Positions 1 to 8,335 of a DNA stretch of 19,606 nt are shown piece by piece. The notes under the pieces are model-generated. The model saw only the letters and a list, made by a program, of their open reading frames with translations, ran no database searches and was not told where the DNA came from. The position numbers were made by a program, and so were the translations under genes. Origin of the DNA: Erysipelotrichaceae bacterium. Lineage in GTDB: Bacteria; Bacillota_I; Bacilli_A; Erysipelotrichales; Coprobacillaceae. Within the stretch, counting starts at the first letter, position 1, and the number at the start of each line of letters is the position of its first letter. The stretch covers positions 1-19,606 of the forward strand of contig JAJQDJ010000312.1 in the NCBI GenBank assembly GCA_021202205.1, in the 5' to 3' direction.

Positions 1-354
1 ATGATTGTTCAAATACAAAATGAATCTTATCAAATGATTCATTTAATGACCAATTTCTTTCAACCCTATATTATGATTATATTGATGGATTTTTTTATTG
101 ACATGATGAAACATATTTATACTAAAAACTATATTAAATATAGTACTATTATCAACGCTTTTACTTTTATTGCTCTAACAATATTTGTTGTTAATTCAAA
201 CTTCTTAGATGATTATCTATTACCATTTAATTATAGTCTAGGATATAATCTTGTCAATTTCTTTATTATAGGAGCCCTTATTCTCATATATAGTTTTACA
301 CTTTATAAATTGATTAGAAATATTAGAGTCTATCTGTTTTCATTTAGGAGCTAA
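1..354 (+). CDS. Membrane protein, probably the C-terminal part of a gene cut by the window edge
   Basis: The reading frame is open from the first base, so the ATG at position 1 may be an internal Met and the gene probably starts outside the window. The visible 117 residues are very hydrophobic, with about three membrane segments: near residues 20-35, 48-65 and 83-105. They end in a basic stretch (KLIRNIRV) that by the positive-inside rule should be cytoplasmic. I do not recognise the family; the layout would fit the end of a polytopic transporter or permease, but no motif decides this. It ends six bases before the downstream AraC-type gene, whose ribosome binding site lies inside this gene's last codons, so the two are probably cotranscribed. 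Whether the regulator controls this gene cannot be told here. Confidence 0.5.
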   Translation: MIVQIQNESYQMIHLMTNFFQPYIMIILMDFFIDMMKHIYTKNYIKYSTIINAFTFIALTIFVVNSNFLDDYLLPFNYSLGYNLVNFFIIGALILIYSFTLYKLIRNIRVYLFSFRS

Positions 355-359
355 AATTT

Positions 360-1297
360 ATGCAAGTATATAACATCAATTTAGATCAAACAAAAAAAGA
401 AACAACACAACATGGTACTATGGATTATCCATTAGCTATATATACAACACAAATTAGTAAAAATGTTTTAGGTTTTATTGATTGGCATTGGCATAATGAA
501 TTACAGTTTTGTTTTGTAACAGAAGGTATAGTCTCTTTTCATGTCAATAATAACGAGATTATTGTTTCAAAAAATCAAGGTATTTTTATCAATTCCACAC
601 AATTACATCAAGCATCCAATTATAAAGATAATGATAGTAGTTATATCTGTTTAAATGTCCATCCTGATTTTATATCAAGTTTCCCTGGTAGCTTGATTAA
701 TGACAAATATATCCAGCCTTATGTTACCAATACCAATATTGAATATTGCTTTCTAAGTTATGATATTGATTGGCAGCAGAGCATTTTAGATGATTTATTA
801 TTGATATATAAAGAATATGAAAAAATAATGAGTTTCATATATTGGTTTATTTACTTCAAATTTGGAATCTATTAATAGATCATTATTTCTTAAAATATCC
901 ATTAACTCATACAAAAGATCATAATATGAGAATTAAGCAGATTATTGAATATATTACTACTCATTATAACGAAAACATTCAATTAAATGATCTAGCTAAG
1001 GAAATAGGTATATCAAAAAGTACCTGTTGTAGAGAATTTAAAAGTCATATGCATTGTACAATATTTGAATATATTATCAACTATCGTCTTATTGAAGCCA
1101 CAAAGTTATTATTATCTTCTGATTATAATATTACTGAAATAGCTTATATGTGTGGCTTTAGTACATCGAGTTATTTTATTAAGCATTTTAAAGAAAAAAC
1201 AGGTGTATCTCCATATGTCTATCGCAAAGAAAAGCAACGTAATACAAAAGAAATATTAGATACTTTGAATATTAAAAAAGCTCACATTTTTATGTGA
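360..1297 (+). pseudogene. AraC-family transcriptional regulator, split by a one-base frameshift
   Basis: The gene reads in two frames: 360-875, then a continuation entering at about 842. The first part is a cupin-like sensor domain, with the WHWHNELQF motif typical of AraC-type ligand-binding domains. The second part holds the two helix-turn-helix motifs of an AraC/XylS domain (NIQLNDLAKEIGISKSTCCREF and the ITEIAYMCGFSTSSYFIKHF signature). Adding one A to the A6 run at 820-825 joins them as EKNNEFHILVYLLQIWN and gives 312 residues, the usual AraC-family length. The start is ATG 360, with AGGAG at 346-350. The stop lies inside the stem of the terminator shared with metG. As written, the product would be the sensor domain plus an out-of-frame tail, without DNA binding. 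Alternatives are an assembly error, or rescue by slippage on the A run. The family call is secure; the inducer is unknown. Confidence 0.85.
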
Positions 1298-1301
1298 GCT
1301 T
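1278..1301 (-). terminator. Intrinsic terminator of metG, overlapping the end of the AraC-type gene
   Basis: A perfect 10-bp stem (1278-1287 paired with 1292-1301) closes a 4-base loop. On the minus strand it is followed by a T6 run (complement of the A run at 1274-1279), the form of a Rho-independent terminator. The metG stop (1300-1302) and the AraC-gene stop (1295-1297) both fall in or against the stem, so the convergent genes share it. On the plus strand the U tract after the stem is weaker. Confidence 0.85.
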
Positions 1302-3216
1302 AATGTATTTTTGTACCATTTGGCAACTTATCTACAGTTGCAAATTCTAAAACTTTCTTTTTGTTACCAGCAAGTAACATACCTTGTGATTCAACACCTC
1401 TAAAATAATGAGATTTCAAATTAGCAACCACAATAACCTTTTTACCGACCATTTCTTCTGGAGTATAATATTGAGCAACGCCTGAAACAATTTGTCTTGT
1501 TTCTTTACCAATATTAACTTGAGATACTAATAATTTATCAGCATTTGGATGTTTTTCACATTTTTCAATAGTTCCTACAACAAGTTCAATCTTTGAAAAA
1601 TCATCAATTGTAATAGAATTGTCTTCGACTACTTCAGGTTTCGCATATAAAGCATCAACTTTCTTTTGAATAACTTTTGGATCTAATCTTGCGAATAATT
1701 GTTGTGCCTTATCAGTGACTTTAGTCCCTTCTTTATATAAACCAAAAACTATTAAATCTTTCATTTCTCTTTGATCAGTATTAATTTGGTCTAAGATTTT
1801 TGTAGATGTTGAAGGCATATATGGTTCTAAAGCAATAGCTGCAAAACGAATAGCCTCAATAAGGTTATACAACACAGTTGCCAAACGATCTTTTTGACTT
1901 TCATCTTTAGCTAAAGTCCAAGGTGTTGTATCATCAATATACTTATTCGTACGTCTTAGTAATACCCATATTTCATCTAGTGATTTGGCTGCTTTAAATT
2001 CATCCATCAATCCTTGAACTTTTCCAGGCATAGCTAAAGCTACTTCTTTGAGTTCCTCATCTACAGGTTCATCCACATGTGGATTAGTAACAACACCATC
2101 AAAGTATTTATTACACATAGCAATAGTTCTATTTACAAGATTTCCTAAAATATTAGCCAAATCAGAATTAATACGTTCAACTAATAAATCCCATGTAATA
2201 CTACCATCATTATCATATGGAATTTCATGTAAAACATAATATCTAACTGCATCTACGCCAAAAATATCAACCAAATCATCAGCATAAATAACATTACCCT
2301 TAGATTTAGACATCTTGCTTTCACCTTGTAATAACCAAGGATGACCAAATACTTGTTTAGGTAAAGGAATATCTAATGCCATCAACATAATAGGCCAATA
2401 GATGGTATGAAATCTCACGATATCTTTACCAATTAAATGCACATCTGCTGGCCAAAACTTTTCATAAAGTTCCCCATGATGACCATCAACATCATAACCT
2501 AAACCTGTAATATAGTTTGTTAAGGCATCAATCCATACATAGACTACATGTTTTGGATCAAAATCTACAGGAATTGACCATGTAAAAGATGTACGTGATA
2601 CACATAAATCTTGTAAACCAGGTTTTAAGAAATTATTAATCATTTCATTTTTTCTAGATTCTGGTTGAATAAATTCAGGATGATCTTCAATATGTTTCAT
2701 TAATCTATCAGAATATTTAGATAATTTAAAGAAATAAGCTTCTTCTTTGGCATCATGAACTTCGCCACCACAATCAGGACATTTTCCATCAACCAATTGT
2801 GTTTCTGTAAAAAATGATTCACATGCTGTACAATACTTACCTTCATAATGTCCTAAATAAATATCCCCTTGATCATAAAGTTTCTTAAACATCTTTTGAA
2901 CTTGTCTTTCATGATAAGGATCTGTTGTACGCATAAAACGATCATAACTTGTATCCATCAAATCCCAGATTCGTTTGACTTCAGCAGCTTTTTCATCAAC
3001 GAATTGTTTTGGTTCCTGTCCAGCTTCTTTAGCTTTTAATTCAATCTTTTGCCCATGTTCATCAGTTCCTGTTTGAAAATAAACATTATATCCTTCTTGT
3101 CTTTTACCTCTTACAATTGCATCTGCTAAAATAATTTCATAAGTATTACCAATATGTGGTTTTCCAGAGGTATAAGTAATAGCAGTTGTTAAATAATAAT
3201 TTTTTGGATCTTTCAT
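1300..3216 (-). CDS. metG: Methionyl-tRNA synthetase
   Basis: This cytoplasmic class I aminoacyl-tRNA synthetase charges tRNA-Met, initiator and elongator, with methionine using ATP. The 638 residues are complete and normal for the two-domain bacterial form. A HIGH-type motif, HIGN, lies at residues 21-24. A zinc knuckle has Cys pairs at 129/132 and 146/149. The KMSKS loop is at 301-305. The anticodon-binding helical region follows, and the last roughly 100 residues form the EMAP/Trbp111-like tRNA-binding domain (DFSKIELVVGTIEKCEKHPNADKLL) that dimerises the enzyme. The ATG start is preceded by GGAAGGAGAATGTAA. An upstream T-box leader with a Met specifier supports the assignment. The gene is an ordinary housekeeping gene downstream of the large operon, with its own promoter. 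Confidence 0.98.
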   Translation of the reverse strand: MKDPKNYYLTTAITYTSGKPHIGNTYEIILADAIVRGKRQEGYNVYFQTGTDEHGQKIELKAKEAGQEPKQFVDEKAAEVKRIWDLMDTSYDRFMRTTDPYHERQVQKMFKKLYDQGDIYLGHYEGKYCTACESFFTETQLVDGKCPDCGGEVHDAKEEAYFFKLSKYSDRLMKHIEDHPEFIQPESRKNEMINNFLKPGLQDLCVSRTSFTWSIPVDFDPKHVVYVWIDALTNYITGLGYDVDGHHGELYEKFWPADVHLIGKDIVRFHTIYWPIMLMALDIPLPKQVFGHPWLLQGESKMSKSKGNVIYADDLVDIFGVDAVRYYVLHEIPYDNDGSITWDLLVERINSDLANILGNLVNRTIAMCNKYFDGVVTNPHVDEPVDEELKEVALAMPGKVQGLMDEFKAAKSLDEIWVLLRRTNKYIDDTTPWTLAKDESQKDRLATVLYNLIEAIRFAAIALEPYMPSTSTKILDQINTDQREMKDLIVFGLYKEGTKVTDKAQQLFARLDPKVIQKKVDALYAKPEVVEDNSITIDDFSKIELVVGTIEKCEKHPNADKLLVSQVNIGKETRQIVSGVAQYYTPEEMVGKKVIVVANLKSHYFRGVESQGMLLAGNKKKVLEFATVDKLPNGTKIH

Positions 3217-3235
3217 TTACATTCTCCTTCCATAT

Positions 3236-3446
3236 AAAAACGTCCTATAAAAGGACGTCATAACCGCGGTACCACCTTTTTTTATGCTTTCGCACACACT
3301 TAAAACTTTAACGCAGTTAACGGTTATCCCTCTTAGAAATAACAGCTCCCAGTTCATCTTCATAAAAGTTATGTCCTGGTTTACACCATCCACCAGATCT
3401 CTATAACGCCCTTTTAATCTCTTCTGTTCATTGCTTTTTACATCTA
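3236..3446 (-). promoter_or_regulatory. T-box riboswitch leader of metG (Met specifier)
   Basis: The minus-strand leader contains the conserved T-box core TGGTACCGCG (3265-3274), which pairs with the NCCA end of uncharged tRNA. It is followed by a competing terminator hairpin (stem 3240-3246 with 3252-3258) and a T5 run at 3236-3240. Upstream are Stem I features: a GGTGGATGGTGTAAACC distal segment (about 3376-3395), then GATGAACTGGGAGC. In the latter, the ATG at 3355-3357 is the likely specifier codon, followed by A as is usual. Known T-box logic is that uncharged tRNA-Met stabilises the antiterminator and allows metG transcription when methionyl-tRNA is low. The exact specifier is read by eye. 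An apparent 87-codon frame across this leader is not a gene. Confidence 0.93.
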
Positions 3447-3451
3447 TCCAT

Positions 3452-3480
3452 ACTTTAACAAACTCATACCTTAAAGTCAA
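3452..3480 (-). promoter_or_regulatory. Probable sigma-A promoter of metG
   Basis: On the minus strand TTGACT (3475-3480) and TAAAGT (3452-3457) are separated by exactly 17 bases. They match the -35 box at 5 of 6 positions and the -10 box at 4 of 6. Transcription would begin near 3445, just ahead of Stem I of the T-box. The -35 box overlaps the stop codon (3477-3479) of the last gene of the upstream operon, and no terminator separates them. Read-through from that operon would therefore also pass through the T-box. Confidence 0.65.
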
Positions 3481-4621
3481 TAATAAATATCACATTCATT
3501 CTCCAACATGTCTTGACATACAATACCCTGATATAGTTCATACTTGGATACAATGATTTGATAATCATATTTCTGAAATAATGTTTTATATATATTTGTA
3601 TAATCCACAAATTTCTTATAACAATTAAAATCTCTGGTTTCCACAAATCGTGATACAAAAGCATCATAAAAATCTATAGGTATATGATAATCATAAGCAC
3701 TTTGAGGATAAGACATTTGTATTTCTTTAAAATAATCTAATATCTGATTATAAATGGCTTTCATAGATTGAAATCTATAAATTTCATATCGTTGTGCTAT
3801 TAATGTATCCATTGTTTGTAGTAAATCATCAAGTTTTTCTTCTTTATGGGAAAATAAACCCTTGGATGATTTGGTCGATTCGTATTTTTCTTTAATTGAT
3901 TGGATTGTTTCCTTATTGATATTCATTAAGTTTTGAATGTTTATATGACTGATTTGAGAGATTAAATGATATAAGCTAAATGAATTATTTGGGTTTAAAA
4001 CATAAATATAAGTATAACTATTAAAATATTGTCTTAATACCTCATCTATAACATTGACAAATCTATGAACAATTGTATTTTGTTTATTGGTAAAATAACT
4101 TTGAATATGCTCCTCACTTTCTTGAAGGTATTTTAATAAATCAATAGTAGGTTGTTTACCAAACACTTCTTTCCAGCAATACTCTTTTAATGATAAACAA
4201 CTATATGTATTTTCATAATTTAAGTTTTCTCTAAGATTTTTTGATCAATACCTAAATAAGTCATGAAACCTTCTATATCATTGAATGCAATATGATATTC
4301 ATTGAGTTGAGAAGCTAATGTAGATTGAATTTGTTTATCTAATTGATAACGATCAGGTAGTGTATAGCGTTTCATATGAATTTGTGTATTATCCAGTGTA
4401 TAGTTACTATCTAGGATATTATCAAATGATATTGTTATAATTGGAATATGAGCATAGATACTATGAATTTTATCTATAACAGATTGATAAAGTAAAGTAT
4501 CCTTAACAAAAGCATGAATTTGTGAAGCATCTGTAAGTATAATACTATTAATATCATCTGCGTTCATAATAGACACTTCTACAAAATCTAGTTTTATTCC
4601 TATAGAAATATGCTATATCAT
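3477..4621 (-). pseudogene. Unrecognised distal operon protein, broken by a frameshift and probably an early stop
   Basis: Two open stretches, about 4576-4220 and 4166-3477, belong to one gene. Adding one A to the A6 run (T6 at 4237-4242 on the plus strand) joins them without stops through GIDQKNLRENLNYENTYS and SLKEYCWKEVFGKQPT. The best-placed start is ATG 4619-4621, seven bases after GGAG (4629-4632) and four bases after the previous stop, but its third codon is TAG (4613-4615). The frame is open again after that, and GTG 4574-4576 is a usable start without a clear ribosome binding site. The repaired product has about 366-381 residues. It has no signal peptide or membrane segment, an alternating strand/helix first third, and a mostly helical, Tyr/Gln-rich remainder, suggesting a cytoplasmic protein. 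I recognise no family. It is the last gene of the GTPase/vWA/tubulin operon. Confidence 0.65.
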
Positions 4622-4625
4622 ACTA

Positions 4626-5204
4626 CTACTCCACAATTTGAATATCAAAACTCGGTGTAGTAACCTTTAATTGAAACATATCTTTAGTAATACCTAATAC
4701 AAAGAATTCTATACTTTTCTTATTATTGAAAGGAATATAATAACGTATATTCTCATTCCCTTCTTTATGAATCAAATAATACATAGTATGCCCATCTATA
4801 GGTATCTCATCACTAATTATCTGGACACGTACACCTTTTTGCCCATAACTTTCTCCATTGACAAATTTCGCACGTACCTTATATTTACCTCCAACCATCA
4901 CTGCTTCTTTAAACCTGCTTCTACTATCAATATCCAAATCTATATTCGTTCCATCAATCTTATTCACTCTTGTCACATAAACATCATAAAGACCTCTTGA
5001 TAAAGTAAATTCATAAGAATTCAATAATTGTGAATTGTATTGATGACGTAATATTGTCATCTGAACAATACGTTCACTTCCTTGTGGTGCAAATTCTAAT
5101 TGATAGTCATTTTCCTGTTCAAAGTCAGATTTGACAGCATTTGCTACTCTAACATTATCATGTCTACTATCAACCCTAATTGTCTTTAATAAACTTTCTC
5201 CCAT
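4626..5204 (-). CDS. Small beta-rich protein of the vWA/tubulin-like operon
   Basis: This 192-residue protein lacks a signal peptide and membrane segments. The sequence alternates short hydrophobic and charged strands with many Gly and Asn turns (for example SYEFTLSRGLYDVYVTRVNK and MVGGKYKVRAKFVNGESYG), as expected of one or two beta-sandwich domains. I recognise no family. ATG 5204 follows GGGAGGATAAAAT. That ribosome binding site is part of the last codons (Met-Gly-Gly-stop) of the upstream vWA gene, so translation of the two is probably coupled. Its place beside the vWA genes suggests an adaptor or partner of one of them, which is inference only. FHA or SHIRT-like beta domains are possible, but no motif supports either. 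Confidence 0.75.
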   Translation of the reverse strand: MGESLLKTIRVDSRHDNVRVANAVKSDFEQENDYQLEFAPQGSERIVQMTILRHQYNSQLLNSYEFTLSRGLYDVYVTRVNKIDGTNIDLDIDSRSRFKEAVMVGGKYKVRAKFVNGESYGQKGVRVQIISDEIPIDGHTMYYLIHKEGNENIRYYIPFNNKKSIEFFVLGITKDMFQLKVTTPSFDIQIVE

Positions 5205-5207
5205 ATT

Positions 5208-6539
5208 TTATCCTCCCATAAAATCATCATCAAAAGTAATACTACTCATTTTATCTTTTGTTTTTCTATGTTCAGCTTTCTTTAAATGATAATTGGTTTC
5301 AATTGTTTCATGATTAATACATACTGCTCCTACTAATAAAAAATAGAGAATGGACATTATACTAGCAGGTAGTCCTAATTTATTGATACCTATTTCTAAT
5401 AATAATGATCCTATTAGAGACGTTATCATACCTGATATAATGACAATCTTTTTATCATTATCTCTCCCTGTTGCAAACAAAGAAAGTATAGAAATCAGTA
5501 ATCCTATCATTGTTGTAAAGATAATGCGCATCAGTGCATATAAACTATCTAAACTTAAGACATGGCGATATTTAAAGAAATGACGCTTATAGAGTTCGTC
5601 ACTCGTATCAGTGATAGCTGTAGCCATAGCAGATTCTAAATCCGAAGCACCATCTATATCAATATAAACCCCACCTGTAGACAATGCAATCTGTTGCATC
5701 AAATCTTCATCCGTTTCGCCCAAGCCAACTGTCGAAATAACAATATTGCTTTTTGCATAACTTTTTAATGTAGAAGATACATTAGAAAATATACCAATGT
5801 CTGTTGCATATCCATCAGATAGCAAAAGAAACTTTGGATGATCACCTAAACCTGTTAAAGTTCCATCTTTATAGTCAGAAAGCAATTGTTGCAATGTTTC
5901 TTTAATAGCTGTTCCACCACTATTAACTGGTTCATAGTCATCTAACCCTTCGGATTTTGCTGCAAGTTCTCGAATACAAGTAACACTATCATTAAAGCTA
6001 TATATCGCATATGGAAAGGTGTCATCTTTATTAGATATGATATCTTCAATAGCTGTATATCTTAAAGCATCAGGATCATTGGTAGACATTGATCCAGAAT
6101 TATCAATGATGAATACATAAGACGTCGGTTCTGTATATGTATTCGCAACAAAATCTATCTCATAAATACCTTCAAATAAAGTACTCACTAATAATACAAC
6201 AATTAACCCGACTGCTAATAAGCCAGCATTCATTCCAATACTAAGATTACTAAAGCTAAGATTACCATTGATCCAACTATAAACAAATACTCCAATCATC
6301 ACAATACATACAAACACAAATATTCTTATACCAATAGCCAAAGGTCGCCATATATCCAAACTGTTATAAACTTTATTAGAAATAATCATTCCTACAATAC
6401 TAGCAATCATACTAACAATCAAAGTCTTATAATCAAACTGCTTATGTGATTGACTAGTACGATTAAATGATGTTTGTTTTACTTCTTCAAAATAATTATC
6501 ATCAGGTAAATCAAACTCATTAGTATCATTAAAATCCAT
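5208..6539 (-). CDS. vWA-domain membrane protein with six predicted TM segments
   Basis: A von Willebrand factor A domain spans about residues 138-310. Its MIDAS metal site looks intact: DNSGS at 146-150, Thr210 in NSGGTAIKE, and Asp242 in LLLSDGYATD. Three hydrophobic segments precede it (about 40-57, 67-88, 99-121) and three follow (about 335-357, 363-384, 388-408). Basic residues in the TM4-TM5 loop (GRDNDKK) and C-terminal tail (LKKAEHRKTKDK) predict cytoplasmic ends, which puts the vWA domain outside the cell. The N-terminal 35 residues and the last residues (FDDDF) are acidic and aromatic, like the tail of the other vWA protein here. The layout partly recalls BatA/BatB proteins, but no MoxR ATPase is adjacent. 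The likely role is metal-dependent ligand or partner binding at the surface. The start has GAGGTGATTAATC before the ATG, two bases after the previous stop. Confidence 0.88.
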   Translation of the reverse strand: MDFNDTNEFDLPDDNYFEEVKQTSFNRTSQSHKQFDYKTLIVSMIASIVGMIISNKVYNSLDIWRPLAIGIRIFVFVCIVMIGVFVYSWINGNLSFSNLSIGMNAGLLAVGLIVVLLVSTLFEGIYEIDFVANTYTEPTSYVFIIDNSGSMSTNDPDALRYTAIEDIISNKDDTFPYAIYSFNDSVTCIRELAAKSEGLDDYEPVNSGGTAIKETLQQLLSDYKDGTLTGLGDHPKFLLLSDGYATDIGIFSNVSSTLKSYAKSNIVISTVGLGETDEDLMQQIALSTGGVYIDIDGASDLESAMATAITDTSDELYKRHFFKYRHVLSLDSLYALMRIIFTTMIGLLISILSLFATGRDNDKKIVIISGMITSLIGSLLLEIGINKLGLPASIMSILYFLLVGAVCINHETIETNYHLKKAEHRKTKDKMSSITFDDDFMGG

Positions 6540-6541
6540 GA

Positions 6542-8323
6542 TTAATCACCTCTTTTATATCGGCTTATATATCTTTCTGAATCATATAATCTAGATGATA
6601 TAATAAAGAAAGAATTGTCTTTATAAATATCTTTGTATTCTACAGTTAACAAATTATATTTGCTTGTTAAGTTTTTAATATCCTGATTTTGACTTAAAAC
6701 AGGAGTTAATAATAGGTAGGATTGAATGTCATGAATATGAGAATATTCATGATGTATTTCACCTAATTGATGACGATAGTGTATTTTGTTTAATAAAGTA
6801 TGATTAAGAAAATCTTCTAATCTTTCTATTAAAGATTCATTATCTTCAATAATATGATAAACAGCATCTCGATCAATCTGTTTTAATATGTTATTGATAG
6901 ATTGATTGACTTTGAAATGAGGTAAATCACTGATATCAAACTCTTCTAAGGTTCCACCATATTCACTTAATGTCAGTTCATCAAGCATCCTGGTATATTG
7001 TTCATTCTTATCAATGATTTCATCAATAATTTGTTTTAAATCATCCTGACTATGAAGATGTTCTATCATTTTATGAATAATTTCTTTTTGTTTTATAAGA
7101 ATATTCATCAATGCATAATACTGATATTCTTTTTTTAGATATTCTTTCACGTCAGATATATGTGCATCATTAATGGGATGTTCTTGCAGCTTTTGTAGTT
7201 CGTTGTCTATTTCATCATATTTCTTTTGCAAGACGTCAATAATTTGTGAAGCCATATGACGAACATTAGGATCTAATGAAGTTGTACAACAAATGATATC
7301 TTTAATCATTTCTTTATCTTGAGCATCACTAATTGATATATCCTTATATAAGCTCGATACAAGATTTTTCATTGTTTCTTTATCTTTAAGAATATTACTA
7401 TAATATGGTGTTTCATCTTTATGTTGCGATAAAAAGTTAAAACGAATACTTTGTTTTGGTGTTGGGGCAGGTTGATAGTTTAAGGGAACATAGCGATAAC
7501 TATCATGATGATCTATTTGAATAATTTTATGAAATGACTGATTAAGCATATCATTAATATGATTTTTCCATTCGTTAGATAAAACTTGTTGATCATTAAT
7601 TTGTTTACCATAGATTTCTCTTAATATCCTGCACACAATAAATTCTGATATTTTAAGATATTGTAAATCTAATGAATTCCAACAATATCCCTTATCATTA
7701 TCCTGTTTCATAGTATAATCATCACGAATAATATTAAGAGCAATGAGTTGACCTTGTTTCGTCATGACTTGATCCATAAAAGGTATTTCAATATGATAAA
7801 TATTCTTCCATAAATGTTTACCTGACGCTATAAATTTAAAAGCATATTGATAATCATAACCTTCTATTTTCTTTTGATCAAATAATCCATAAAAAGAAAC
7901 ACGACTAACATCCATACCAAATTTCTTAATTTCACTAAAACCATTCTGAATTTCTTGAGTCATTGAAAGATGCTCTTCATTAAAGAAATCATCATCCATC
8001 ATCGATATAAACGCAATACGAATATCATCATAATTTTTTCCTTGTTGATAGGTTTTAGTAATCGCATCCTGAAAGATTTCTACAATGTGTTGATGATTCA
8101 TATTAGGTGATAAAACATATTCATAGGCATCTGGTGTCATAGAGATGGAAGAAGTAAGTGCATCTTGTAAAGGTGCATTGATTCTTCCTCGACTGTAGTC
8201 ACTCATATAAAATAGTATAATAATAGGAACATTAATATAACTAGGAACACTTTTGGTAGAAATATCTTTGCAAAAATTATCTATAGCATTTTTTATTTCT
8301 AATTTGCTGGTCATATTATTCAT
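6542..8323 (-). CDS. Unrecognised 593-residue protein next to the tubulin-like gene
   Basis: I do not recognise a family. Residues 1-170 alternate hydrophobic strands and helices (NVPIIILFYMSDYSRGR at about 31-47, IRIAFISMMDDDFF, VSRVSFYGLFDQKK), consistent with an alpha/beta fold that might be a degenerate vWA- or Rossmann-like domain. No MIDAS or P-loop is present. Residues about 315-460 are strongly helical and partly coiled-coil (VLQKKYDEIDNELQKLQEH). The C-terminal part holds further helices. It has no signal peptide or TM segment, so it is probably cytoplasmic. ATG 8323 follows GAGGGGTGATATA. It lies 12 bases after the tubulin-like gene and 2 before the six-TM vWA gene, so it could bridge these two products. 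That role is inferred from position only. Confidence 0.78.
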   Translation of the reverse strand: MNNMTSKLEIKNAIDNFCKDISTKSVPSYINVPIIILFYMSDYSRGRINAPLQDALTSSISMTPDAYEYVLSPNMNHQHIVEIFQDAITKTYQQGKNYDDIRIAFISMMDDDFFNEEHLSMTQEIQNGFSEIKKFGMDVSRVSFYGLFDQKKIEGYDYQYAFKFIASGKHLWKNIYHIEIPFMDQVMTKQGQLIALNIIRDDYTMKQDNDKGYCWNSLDLQYLKISEFIVCRILREIYGKQINDQQVLSNEWKNHINDMLNQSFHKIIQIDHHDSYRYVPLNYQPAPTPKQSIRFNFLSQHKDETPYYSNILKDKETMKNLVSSLYKDISISDAQDKEMIKDIICCTTSLDPNVRHMASQIIDVLQKKYDEIDNELQKLQEHPINDAHISDVKEYLKKEYQYYALMNILIKQKEIIHKMIEHLHSQDDLKQIIDEIIDKNEQYTRMLDELTLSEYGGTLEEFDISDLPHFKVNQSINNILKQIDRDAVYHIIEDNESLIERLEDFLNHTLLNKIHYRHQLGEIHHEYSHIHDIQSYLLLTPVLSQNQDIKNLTSKYNLLTVEYKDIYKDNSFFIISSRLYDSERYISRYKRGD

Positions 8324-8335
8324 TATATCACCCCT

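Noticed and set aside
2048..2239. A plus-strand 63-codon Ser-rich frame inside metG
   Set aside because: It is antisense to a certain gene and has no start signal.
3217..3480. An 87-codon minus-strand reading frame upstream of metG
   Set aside because: It lies entirely over the T-box leader, whose conserved core and terminator explain the sequence. There is no ribosome binding site and the translation is not protein-like.
3464..3667. A 67-codon minus-strand frame overlapping the distal operon gene
   Set aside because: It is an out-of-frame shadow of the 3' end of that gene, without a start signal.
4161..4180. A second frameshift in the distal operon gene near the GTG at 4164-4166
   Set aside because: Rereading the bases shows TGG AAA GAA GTG TTT in one continuous frame, so a single inserted A upstream is enough.
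4237..4242. A canonical programmed -1 frameshift site
   Set aside because: The heptamer needed (X XXY YYZ) is not met: the zero-frame codons are CAA AAA ATC, so the second tRNA would re-pair poorly. No clear downstream pseudoknot was seen. Slippage remains possible but unproven.
4767..5000. Plus-strand frames of about 77 codons at 4767-5000 and 5350-5583
   Set aside because: Both are antisense shadows of well-supported minus-strand genes with good ribosome binding sites.
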